NCBI GenBank assembly: GCA_037043235.1
Contig: JAWRVZ010000049.1
Span: 2,481,501 to 2,545,500, forward strand
DNA: 64,000 bases
DNA from: Rhodeus uyekii
Taxonomy: Eukaryota; Chordata; Actinopteri; Cypriniformes; Acheilognathidae
Direction: 5' to 3'
This document shows, piece after piece, positions 1 to 12,090 of this stretch. Every line of letters starts with the position of its first letter. The stretch's first letter is position 1. Made by a program: the position numbers and the translations under genes. The notes beneath the pieces were generated by a model. That model saw nothing but the letters and a program-made list of their open reading frames with translations. It ran no database searches and was not told the origin of the DNA.

Positions 1-27
1 TTGTGTTTCCCTTGCTGACAGTAAACA

Positions 28-393
28 CCCCCCCCCCCCCCCCCGAAAGCTAAAGTGCTTAACAGTAAATTGTCAATTATTTGTATTGTTCAATTGTCAA
101 TTATTAATTAGTAATTATATGAGATCTTAATGGTTATAATTGTAACTGTAATTAATAGGGTAAAACCCAAAAAAAATATTTTAAATGGTTTTAAAATAAA
201 AATTTGTGGTTGTGTGGAACGAATCAATTGATTTTTAGTGCATTCTTATGGGGAACATTGTTTTGGTGTACGAGCATTTTGGGTTACGAGCTCGCTCTTG
301 GAACGAATTAAACTCGTAAACCGAGGTATTACTGTATATATATATATATATATATATAATGTTACCTGAAATAGAGAGAGAGAGAGAGAGAGA
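28..393. repeat. Simple repeats: poly-C, (TA)n, (GA)n
   Basis: A C-run lies at about 28-44, a TA run at 335-357 and a GA run at 371-393. They have no coding value and are likely length-variable. Confidence 0.8.
205..334 (-). mobile_element. 3' end of a Tigger/pogo-like DNA element
   Basis: The segment ends in the inverted form of CAGTAATACCTCGG and is followed by TA, the usual target of pogo/Tigger elements. Text such as 'acgagctcgctcttggaacg' recurs in the elements at 32443-33353 and 17248. Only this end can be seen; the inner boundary is a guess. No transposase is visible here. Confidence 0.5.
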
Positions 394-479
394 AGAGGAG
401 GCCCCAGAAGAAAAGAAGAGCAAAGAGAAGAGCTGTCAGAGCAAAGATGCCCAAGCAAAAAGGAGAGACAAAACAACTG

Positions 480-2860
480 TTCAATCCTTTTTTATCCTTT
501 CCTTGTGATTGAAATCCAAAATGTAACATTTTATCTGACTGGTCCGATCATATCTTCCCCCACTGTAATGAATGTGTGACAATTCACAGACCCTCCATGT
601 CCACAGATCTTGACCTGGATCACTATCGACACCTCTTTATCTTTAGGAATTCCAAATGGTCCTTGAGGTCAGTAAGGGGGTGTTGAAATAGTACAGCAAA
701 TGTCTTTGCTAACTTTAAAATATATTTGATTATTATCAACCCTGAATCTTGTAATTATGTGCTTTAATTTTACTGATTGCTGTTTGGAATAAAAGCCATT
801 TACTGCTTTTGCTGTGGTTATATTGTACTTAAGTGTCGTGCTGTCCCGCTTTTGTTTCGGTTTCAGATATTCAGAGGTTAGGGCTGTTGTTTTCTAATTG
901 CAAGGCGAGCACAGCTGTTTTCACTGAAGCATGAAAAGCATTATATTTATCAGTGTGTGTGCTGCTGCTGCGGAGCGTCAGCCTCCTCATGTGAAGACTG
1001 ATTTTGGTCAGACTTCCACCTGAGCAAGGATTCTAGTGAGGCTCTTATGCTTCTTCCTCATCCCTTTCCGTTATCCTACTGAACATGTGCTTGTCATTCC
1101 TGTTGTCTCTGAAAAACCCTATCATCACGTGCAGACGACGCAATGCAATATCAATGCAATATTGATAAACTACTTCCCATTTCCATGGGTCTCTGGAGCT
1201 GTCAGTCAGCAGTCAATAAAGCTGACTTTATTCCAACCTTTGCGACACAATATACTCTCAATATCTTGTGTTTGACTCAAACATGTATTCATGCAGATCT
1301 CAGCAATCCTTGCTGCTTTCTCTAATATTTTCGTTCTTTCTCTCACACTCCTCGTCTGTCTGGTAGGGGTCACAGCTCTTCTTATTACTAACAGTATGGG
1401 AAGCCTTATGCTACAGACTTCCTCCCTTTCCTGGACACATTTGATCTCAAACAACTCATTTTACTGCTGGGTTTTACAAATCCAGCAACCAACTTGACTT
1501 GATTTACACACGCACATGCAACATGTTGGTTTTTCTTAATGTTAAATGCTTCAAAAGCATCGATACTCACTTCTTTTTTTGTGAAATGCGTTACTTGAGA
1601 ACATTTTTCTCTTTAATTTATATGCTATATTGTTTATAATTGCTGTTTTATGCACTAACTGCAATGGGTAACTGCGGTTTCAGCCTTTGTACGGCGTATA
1701 TATTGTGTAATTAGTTAATAAAAACGTTTTATTTGTGTGTTGTTTTTCAATGCACATCCAATGCATGTTGGAGTAAACATCAAGAGTTTTGGATACTATA
1801 ACCTGTCTCCAGCCTTTATTCGAAGGGAGTTCGGGTTGCTGCTGATTTGTGTTCACACACATGGAAACACACAAGGAGAGCAACACACACCAGAGTACAA
1901 CGTCACAGCCATGAGCTCACGCAAGAACAAGGCAGACCGCACATGAGTGTCAGGATCCTGTCACCAAACTCAGAACGGGACCACTCATAGTGAGCGGATC
2001 CTGACAGAATAAACAGACATCCAGTCCACAAAATACCAGATGCTACCCCATGAAATCACAAACTATTAAGGGCTCCACATTATCAACATGACTGACACAA
2101 AAGCTGTTGCATACAATCTACTACATGCCTTCTGGTGTCGCACGGTAAATGTGTTTTAGTATAATTGTAACAACCTTGAGATCATGATGATTCTTAACCA
2201 AACACATTGTGGCGTTAAATTAATAAACGCTGCTGTGAGTTAAAGTAACTCTGAATCAGTGTTAAAGTTAATGAGATAACTAAGAGGTTAATTGAGTGAT
2301 TATTGAGGATTAATGATGAGCTTCTGATGATAACAAGCAGAAGCACAAGAACTACAAGTGACTTCAGTCACGGTCTTAGATGAAATCAACAGAAGATAAA
2401 ATAATACATTAAATGTCTCCAGATCTCAGCAGAGGATTCAACAACTCCACTAACAGCTTTACCAGCTTCACACATTAATAACCAGTGACTCTTTATTCCT
2501 GACACAGAAACTCTTATTGACAATTACCAGAGCTTTAGCTGTTAATGATTTACTGAACATGTTTGGTCTCCATTATGATGATCAGTGTTTGCTTGCATTG
2601 GTTGTAAAGTCTTATAACAATATTTGCCAGTACAAGGGTCATGCAAACAATATCCATGAGAGTGAGATCTTAAAGTGAGAGTTCAGACATGAAAGTAAAC
2701 TCATGTGGCATTGTGAGTCATCAAAGTCATCCGAGCTCCAGCAAATAACAGAAACTTAAAAGAAATGTATTAAAAATACATTTTAAATTTGAAAATTGTT
2801 CAAGTTGTCCATTTTAGTTAGTGAATCATTAAATGACACTGTAATGAATGATGTCAAGTA
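480..2860. other. Intergenic DNA upstream of gene A, no gene recognised
   Basis: Short open frames occur (for example 1036-1275 and 1737-1946) but show no domain, no conserved splice context and no copy near the other receptors. About 1965-2140 is a diverged direct repeat of 12630-12790 ('cagataaaca'-type text, then 'aaaagctgttgca'), so a piece of the same repeat lies on both sides of gene A. Confidence 0.5.
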
Positions 2861-2869
2861 GTGTTACTG

Positions 2870-3034
2870 ACAAAAGAGGAAAAAATTGTTTCCTCTTCCT
2901 GAAATGCAAAGCGATATTTCCAGCACTGGTCATTTATTAAACAATGTAAACCACACAGTCCATCAGTCTAAACATAAAGTGTGTGTGTTAAAACAGTCCG
3001 TCATTTGGTTGCTGTTGATCTGATGAGAAACACG
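2870..3034 (+). promoter_or_regulatory. Promoter-proximal region and non-coding first exon of gene A
   Basis: The block ending 'tgatgagaaacacg' directly before a gtaaga donor is repeated before genes B, C and D, in the gene's own orientation each time, so it is read as a shared 5' UTR exon ending at 3034. About 150 bases upstream sits a purine-rich AGAGGAA followed by 'tttcctcttcctg', resembling an Ets/PU.1 site, which would fit leukocyte expression. The exon start and the factor are inference. Confidence 0.5.
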
Positions 3035-3277
3035 GTAAGACAAACACACTCTTACTTCAATGAAAACTGATGATTATTGCTAAAGATGAAGCTCATATAA
3101 CACATGATTCCTGACATGAGAAATATCTTCTGTTCATCTAATGATCAGTTCATATACACTCACTGTTGCTGAACAATATCTTCAGACCTTGCTAACAATA
3201 AGAGCTGTTTATGGTGATGAAATACACTGTTTATAAATATATAAGTGATGATTATTGCTGTATTATAGATATATTTA

Positions 3278-3338
3278 ATGCTGATGTGGGTCAGAATGGC
3301 TCCTCGTCTTCCTCTGATCTTTCTGCTCATGATTCACG
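3278..3338 (+). CDS. Gene A signal-peptide exon
   Basis: ATG at 3278 opens MLMWVRMAPRLPLIFLLMIH and ends in phase 1 at a gtgagt donor. The hydrophobic core LPLIFLLMI is typical of a secretory signal. The same 61-nt exon is found intact in genes B and D and broken in C. Confidence 0.85.
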
Positions 3339-6300
3339 GTGAGTTTCTGTCACAGTCACGTTTTTTATTTTTATTTTAATGTTGTCATCAAAGACCCCAT
3401 AATGAGAGATTAATAATCGGTTCCCTTCCAGGGAACTCGAGCTGTGTCAAAGCGCTAGGGGAAATAGCCTTGCATCAGTCACGTGAAGACACATCAGTAC
3501 AACCAATGAGAGACGAACGCGTGTGAATGCGTCACCGCCGGCACGTGCCGGTAACGTCATGAGGAAGAGCATAAAGCGCGTCCGAAACCCGGAAGCGCCA
3601 GCTCTGAATGTCTTCAGCGTGCTGTGTCTGTGTGAGAGTGATTTGAAATTAAGATAGTTTAAAAATCAGGAATATTGAGTGTGAAAGTATGGCGGAACAG
3701 GCTTTCAGACCATGTGTTTATCCTTGTCCGCGTTTCATAACGGACAAGGATACACATGTTATGTGTGTTGTCTGTTTGGGAGTAGAGCATGCGCGGTCGG
3801 CGCTTGAGAACGCCGGCTGTAAGGACTGTAACGAGGCCGCTCAGGCTAGTGTTCCCCGCGGTTCGGGACCTGCAGCAGACGAGGCTTTGTGGCCCTCTCA
3901 GTCTTGGGGATCACAAATGGATCTCGCTGAGGCAGCTGGGGTGGGGTGGTATCACGTCTGGATATTGATTGGCCGGCGGAGAGCGCTAGAAAGAGTATTT
4001 TGGACGAGCGCTACCTGCCTGCTCGTGTCACTCCCCCGCGCCGAGCTATGCCGTTTCTTTCCGATTTACATGCCGAGGTATCTAGATCGTGGAAAAGGCC
4101 AGCCTCCAAGAAGGTCCATACACCACATAGGGCGATGTATACAAACCTTGTCGGGGCTCAACATCATGGTTATGGAGGGATGCAGAAGGTAGATGAGGCT
4201 CTTGCGAGTTACCTCGTTCCCCAGTCTGCGTCCTCCATTAAAGCTCCAGCGCTCCCCTCCAAGCCGATGCGCGTCACATCGTCTCTGGTGGGGAAAGCAT
4301 ACTCCGCTTCGAGTCAAGCTGCGGCGTGCCTACACACTACGGCACTGCTGCAGGCCTATCAAGCTGAGTTGCTAGGGGACCTCAACGAGGGCGGCGGTAT
4401 CGGTCCGGAGGCAGTGGCAGAGCTGCGCCGGACCGTGGATTTGTCTCTTCGGGCCACTAGGGAGACGGCCTACTCTGTCGGTCGCTCCATGGCAGCTCTG
4501 GTGGCCACGGAGAGACACTTATGGCTTAATTTGTCAGCTATGAAGGACAAAGACAAGTTTGTTTTGCTGGATGCCCCTCTGTCCCCTTCGGGCTTGTTCG
4601 GCGATGCCGTAAAAAAAAGCGTCGTCGACAAGTTCAAGGAGGCTGCACGACAGCAGTCGGCATTCAGTAAAGTTCTTCCCCGCTGCCCTCCAGGTGAGAC
4701 CGCCAGTCAAGCGCGGTCTCAAAGCTCCTCATACAGGGCCGCTCAAAAACAAAGTGTCGCTACCCGTCTTCCTCCGGTAAACCCCGGAAGGTCGGGCCGA
4801 CAAGTTCAAGTCCAGTCCTCTGGTAGGAAGGGTGATTTGAGAGTTGTCCTGAACACCAAGAAGGCCAAGACTAAGCGACCCTGACGCCGAGCCGCAACAA
4901 GGTGGTGTCTCCCATGTGCAGCTCCAGTCAGCCCGTCACGGGAGAGCCACCCCCACTAAGGAGGGTTCTAGAGCAGTCCACCCGAGTTTCCGGAAGCCCC
5001 GGCTCAGTGGTGGATATGTTCACAGTACCAGAGACCAGCCCCGGGAGGCTGGTTCCCTTAGTAGAATTCCGGGCTGCGTGGTCACGACTACCCGGTATCT
5101 CTCTGTGGGTCCTGCGCACAGGTACCTCCGGGTACGCCATCCAGTTCGGGGTGTCACCACCCCGGTTCTCGGGGGTCCTACAGTCAGTGGTAGGCCCCCA
5201 CCAGGCTCTGGTCATGGAACAAGAAGTAGACACTTTGCTGGCGAAAGGGGACATCGAGTATGTACCCCTCGCAGAAAGCAAGTCCGGGTTCTACAGCTGG
5301 TACTTCATAGTTCCGAAGAAGGATGGAGGGTTGCGGCCCATTCTGGATTTGCGTCTCTTGAATCGTACGGTCAGGCGTCTAAAATAAAAAATGCTGACGC
5401 TCAAGCAGATTGTAGTGCAGGTCAGATCCGAGGATTGGTTTGTCCCAGTCGACCTCAAGGACGCATATTTCCACGTCTCCATCCTTCCGCAACACAGGAT
5501 GTTCCTGAGGTTCGCCTTCGGGGGAAAGGCGTACCAGTATCGGGTGCTTCCTTTCGGCCTGGCGGTCTCGCCCCGCACGTTCACAAAAGTTGTGGACGCT
5601 GCTCTAGCTCCGCTGCGATTACGGGGCATTCGTGTCTTAAATTATATCAACGACTGGCTTATTCTGGCCCAGTCGCACATTTTAGAAGCACAAAATCGAG
5701 ATGCTGTGCTCGCACACATGAGGGAGCTGGGGTTGAGGCTGAACAACAAGAAGAGTGTACTTTCTCCTGCACAGAGAACCACTTTCTTGGGAGTCATTTG
5801 GGACTCAGTGGCCATGTCTGCTCGGCTCTCCCCCGAGCGCATCCAGGTCATTCGTTCAGCCGCCAAGAGCATCAAGCTGGGCCAGCCACTCACGATGAAA
5901 CACTTTCAGAGAGTGTTAGGGCTCATGGCAGCGGCTTCTTGCATTATCCCACTGGGCCTGCTGTACATGAGACCCCTGCAGTGGTGGCTAAAAACCAAGG
6001 GGTTTTCCCCGAGGGGAAACCCGCTCCGCACTATCAAGTTCATGGGGGTGATGCCTACGCACCCTGAGTATGTGGAAGAACTCTTGGTTTCTGTCTCAAG
6101 GCCCTGTGTTGGGGGTTCTGGGTCGGAGAGTCTCTCTCTCGACAGATGCCTCCCTCTCAGGCTGGTGGGCGGTCCTGAGGGATCGCTCCTCACAAGGTCT
6201 GTGGAGCAGTCAGCACCAGACCTGGCACATAAACATGCTAGAGTTACTGGCGGTCCGCAGAGTATTTTTGAGCATTTTTGCGTCTTTGCCTCAGCTCCTT

Positions 6301-9300
6301 GCGCCTCCGTGCCCGCTTCAGACATTCTTTGCTGGCGCTTCCGGGTTTCGGACGCGCTTTATGCTCTTCCTCATGACGTCACTGGCACTTGCCGGCGGTG
6401 ACACATTCACACGCGTTCGTCTCTCATTGGTTGAACAGATCTTCACGTGACTGACGCAAGGCTATTTCCCCTAGCGCTTTGACGCAGCATCTCGTTCCCC
6501 TCAGGGAACCAGGGTTACATTCGTAACCCGAGACGTTTTCTGTGTTGATGTTTTTCATTTTGAAGTTAGGCTACACTGTAAATAAATATAATTAGCTAGA
6601 CTTTTAAAAAAAGCAAATAAACGTATTGTCTTAACGTGAAATAGGAACATTATGTTGAATTGACATGATTATTCATTATGGTTCTCTTCACTCAGTAAAT
6701 CTGCCAATGTTGTGTTTTACCAAATGTTGAAATGTGTGTGACTCAAACATGATCAATCTCAAGATATTGTCACTAATATAGAGGGAATATATCAATACAA
6801 TGACAAGATTAACAAAGTATTCGTGATAGAAGTGCAAGAAAAACATGACAATTTGATGACTCAAGTTAGTTAAGATAGAACTTTTAATAGAAACATATTT
6901 CTACTTTAAATTTAAAAAAAATAAATATTTCTTGTCTCACTAACAGGAAGATAATTATAATATTATCAATGAAGTTTAAGTTTCCAAACAAAGGAACTCT
7001 ATTTAAAACAATGATGAGTTCAAACTAAAACATTGGAGGAGAAATCAACATTCAGACATTAAGTAGTTAACTAACAAGTGTTAGTTTGAAGAACTGTTTT
7101 ATTTTACAGTGTTCGTTGCATGAGATCATTCATATTTTTGATGAACATGAATGAAAATCAGCAACAATCACATTTTTTGAGTTTATAAGAGCAACATGTT
7201 GTTTGTTGCTGATTTCTTTGCTCTGTTTTCGCACATCTGTCTCTGTTCGTTTCTGCTTTTCTGCAACATCCTCCTTCAAACCTGATCAATTTAATTTATC
7301 ATATTTAACTCTTTCCCACCAGTGTTTTGTGTACTCATTATCCTTATTTTTATTTCTGTACCCATTGCTGTATAATTGTGAAAACATGGAAATTAGGAAA
7401 AATAGATTATTAGTGGGGAAACAGTTAAGATTAGCCTGTACTTTCTTTTTATGCAATTTCATATAGAAAAAAAAATAAAGGTTTCATGAGATTTGGTTGT
7501 AACTAATAAAACAATGTTTCCATCATGATGAATTCTGTGTTCCAGGGGTTTCTGGTGCTGATTGGGGTGTGAATTACAATCCTTCACACATCTGTGCACT
7601 AAAGAACTCATCAGTGATCATGAACTGCACTTATACATTCCCTGCTGGATATCAGATCAAGAGTGTGTTCTGGAGCAAAGGCCCATTAAAACAGGGTGTA
7701 GAGCCTCCAGATCTGTCTAATGACCCTGAATACAGTCAGAGGCTTCAGTATCTGGGAGATAAACAGCAGAACTGCACCATCAGACTGAATCATGTGACAC
7801 TGAACGATTCACACATGTACTATTTCAGATTCATCACTGATAAACCTGATGGAAAATGGACTGGTGATCCAGGAGTGACTCTTGCTGTCACAGGTGAGTT
7901 TGCTGAGGTTTCTCTCTTCTTCTGTGCATTATGTTGAATAATAATCAGTGTATGACAGCAGCACTAGATATCATGTGTGTGTTGTGTTCAGATCTTCAGG
8001 TGGATTCTCCTGAGAGAGTGACAGAGGGAGATTCAGTGCGTCTGACATGTAAAAGCAGCTGCACTCTGACTGACAGAGCAACATTCATCTGGTACAGAAA
8101 CTCACAGCCATTAACTGAGAGAAGAGACGGAAACAATGAACTGGTGCTGCAGTCAGTCAGAAGAGAGGATGCAGGCAGATATAGCTGTGCTGTACACGGA
8201 CACACACACACATCTCCTGCTGTTCATCTCAATGTCATGTGTGAGTATGAATTTAAGTTTTTTTATTTTTGAAAAGAAAAACAAAATAAAAATCTGATTC
8301 AGATCATGTGTCTCTTTGTTCACAATGCAAGCCTTCCCAGTGAAAAGGGAACCTTCTAATCACTTTGGTTAACATTCTGACCAGGTTCTCTCAGTTATGA
8401 ACAAACATTTTTCCAAAAATATAGTGTATACTCCTACGCTCCACCTACTCGTTCCCAATCTCCTGAATTCTAATCATTCGCACCTGTTCATCATCAGCAT
8501 CTCCCTATAAATCCAGTCAGTAACCAGTGCTCGGGGTCTGGTCTTAGCACTCTCGCTCGCTGTTATTCTCCAGAATAATCTCCCTAGTGATCTCCTTCCG
8601 AGAATCCAGTCTCAAGTCTCCCGTGCTCCAGCGTTTTCCTCGCATCTCAGCCTCAGTGAAGCTTCCTCAGTCTATTTCAGCCTTTGCCACAATTGCCAAC
8701 CTTGTGTGCTGTCTTCAATAAAACTTCAAATTACTCACGTCTGTTGTCTGTAGTCGATCATGACAATAGTGGGATTAAATGGAGACTTTGATTTTGAAGT
8801 CCAGAAAAAGCACCTTCATCCATCATAAATGTAGTCCATAAAACTCGAGGGGTTAATAAAGGCCTTCTGAATTAAAGTGTTGTGTATTTGTAAGCAAAAC
8901 CATCCACATTTATAACTTTATAAACTATAATCACTGGCTTCCAGTAACAGCCGGACGCCAGTCGAGATTCGTCAACTGAACTCAGACGATCGCCACCACT
9001 GTTGAGATTTGTATGATGAGTTTTGATGTGTATGTGTGTTTGAAAGCAGAGAAAACTCATGCATATAAATGTTTTAGCACTTGAAATGTACTCTGTTCAA
9101 CTTTAAAAAAATAAACAGATCATATTCGTATTAATCACCTAACCTGTAGATCATACAATCAATCTTGTTCACTTGCTCTAGTTTTCTTATTTGCTAAAAA
9201 AAATTACATTGCACTTTCTAAAATAGAATGAAATCAATAGAAATCAAGGGTCTAGAACTAAAACAAACACTGATCATCATAATACTGACTTATAGTTAAT

Positions 9301-12047
9301 ACTAACTATATTATTTTCAATAAAACATTGTAACAAATTAGGAAATATGAATAACTTATTATAATTATAAATATTTGGATTAATCAAATTATCTTGCAGC
9401 TGAATTAATATTAAAATCATTGAATCTGTTGAGCAAACACTCAGCATTGATCATCTATCAACTCTTCAGAAAGGATGTTTTTTTGTGGTCACAGAAAAGT
9501 AACTTTGTCAGCATGTAGCTGTGATTACATTCTCTCTTCCCTCGATTCCACACCGACTCACATGACAGCTTCGTAACATGGTGTCCACCTGTGGAAGACA
9601 TTTCACAATCACAGCCTATCGAAAACCGAAGTCTAAAAAGGCTGACATTGTGCACTTACCTGCACAAATTTGTCTTATCTGTCAACAAGTGTGATGAAGT
9701 CTGAAGAACTAACATCACCATGAACACACATGCCAAGTCCTCTGCTCCTTTACGTATTCCTCCGGCTACCACAACACCTCTGGTGGAGAGTTTGACACAG
9801 TATTTGGCACGACGGTACCTTGCTAATTTGATAAATCCAATTACTGATCATTGTATTTCTCATTGGCCAGTGCATCTTGTGAACTTCACTTCACAAACCC
9901 AAATCTGGTGAACAGGTGATATGCTCAGTGCATGTCAGCAACCTCAATTGGCTTTAAGCAAAGCATGTGAGAGACTACATCAGTGCTATTCTTCCCACGA
10001 ATCAGTCATATGTTCAGACCGTTTTCTTAGGATTCCAGCTAAAGACCCCAAAGCGGTTCTACACCAGCCTCATCTTCAACACATTGCCAAGCACATCCAA
10101 GACTGAAACCTGAAGTAGAAATACTTCTGCTGCTCGGAAGAGATGCCATTAGGACACAGAAGATCAGGGAGCAGGTCAATGGACCCAACAACGGCCCTCT
10201 TTGCCCAACGACTTGACCTAATATTAATTATTCCATTATTTGAACTGGCTTGTGCGTTTTGGAAGGAAATGTGAATCAGCTATAGCATAATTCTGAGCTT
10301 TTGGGCTTGCCATAGAAGACCAAATAAGCAATTAAAGAGCAAATTCTTTAAAGTCAAATAAAATTATTTTATTGTTAATGTTTCTGTATATTTTTGTTAG
10401 ATCCTCCAAAGAGCGTCTCAGTGTCCATCCGTCCATCTGGTGAAATAGTGGAGGGAGATTCAGTGACTCTGAACTGCATCAGTGATTCAAACCCTCCTGC
10501 TCTGAACTTCAGCTGGTTTAAAGGAGAAACATTTGTAAGAACTGGAAGAATCTACAGCATCTCAAAGATCAGCTCTGATGACAGTGGAGAATACAAGTGC
10601 AAGTCCATCAATGAACTTGGAGAAAAATACTCTGATGCTGTGACTTTAAACGTCATGTGTGAGTTAATGATGACATTAAACATTAAACGCTTGTATCTTC
10701 ACATCATTCATCAGTTTGGATAATTAATTAATCATGGTGTTCTTCCTCTTTCAGTGCATCATGATGCTGGTAGAAATGTGATTGTGATTACAGCAGTATG
10801 TGTAGGATTATTCATCATCTTCATCATCATCATCCTCATCATCTCGTTTATAATGTGAGATCAATAAATAACTGCAGTGATTTTAAAAGTTTTTTGTCTA
10901 ATGTAGGAAATGGCTTAGTTGTGTTTTTAATTATTATTAATCTTTGAAAGCAGCATTCACATTTTCTCTTAAATTAATACATTTATCCATATGCTGTTAT
11001 TGTTTGTCATTATAACAGAAAGAAACGAAGGATTGTTAAAGCTGAATATGTCACAATGAAAGAGGTGAATCATCCAGACCTTATCAATGTCTTTTTTTTA
11101 ACAGAATCCAGTAAAAAACTTTCATAAACTGTTAATTTCCTCTCTTTATATCAATGCTTATCTACTCTATGTGAAGACATGCCTTAATTTTGCATTTCAT
11201 TCTAATATCCATTGTTTGTGATTTATTTTGACATAGATTGGTTGTTTAATCATTTGTTAGACAATCATCAGCATTTAATCAGCAGTATATTTCACTTCAA
11301 AAACTGATTCTGTCATTATTTAAATGTCTTAATAACAATAGTTTATGTTCTTGTGTTTCAGAATGATCTCTATTCTGACCCGTCACAGAGAGTTTCAGTT
11401 CCTGATGAACCTCTTCCTGAACCAGATTCAGTCAAAGACAGTCAGTATGCCAACGTGAAATTCAACAGATTCAGAGGAACAACTCCTGAATCCAGAGATA
11501 CTGAGGAGATCCAGTACGCAACTGTCCAACATCACAGAAAGAAAGAGAGGAAGAGAGCAGAGGAGAATGAAAGCCAGTACGACAATATAAAACTACTTCA
11601 CCCGAACTTCAGCAGTTTAACCAGTACCCACTTAACTAACATATCCAGCATAACCAGTACCATCGTATTCAGCACTAACTAAACACTTAAATCTTAACCA
11701 GTATATTAACCGTATAATCTAATATAATTTGAGCTGTAACATCATTGTTCCTGTTTGCTTGTTTTTAGGAGATCAGCTGTTGAAACTGTGGAAGATTCGT
11801 CCGTGATCTACAGCAGCGTCAAATGACTGATAGAGTTTATTATGTTTTTTTTATGAGTTTCACTTCATGTTTTAATTTGTATGCTCTTACAACTACGCTA
11901 ATGCTTCAATAAACCTGATTAGTGATTAACCTCATGCAGTTTAAGGCTGGAGTGTCTGTCAGGGTTCTGTCATGTCAGTTTCGGTTCCTAGTGTTTTGGT
12001 CGACAGAACCCTGACACTGCTCTGAATTCTGAATACTGTATTTGTGT

Positions 12048-12090
<43 letters not shown>

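Larger units (their letters stand above)
3419..6534 (+). mobile_element. DIRS-like retroelement, degenerate, inserted in gene A intron 1
   Basis: About 200 bases at each end (3419-3620 and 6312-6534) are inverted copies; 'gctaggggaaatagccttgc' at the left recurs inverted at the right. Inside are a DIRS-type gag, a reverse transcriptase and an RNase H fragment. There is no tyrosine recombinase, although autonomous DIRS elements carry one. Gene B's intron 1 reads 'taataatcagttttctgtg' across the site, so the edges are fixed to within about 2 bases, and no target duplication is seen, as expected for DIRS. Confidence 0.85.

Noticed and set aside
1036..1497. Overlapping small frames upstream of gene A
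   Set aside because: No domain, no paralogous copy and no splice signals; such lengths are expected by chance.
7996..8211. Open frame of 71 codons antisense to the first C2 exon, repeated in all four genes
   Set aside because: It mirrors the conserved Ig exon and has no splice or domain support of its own.
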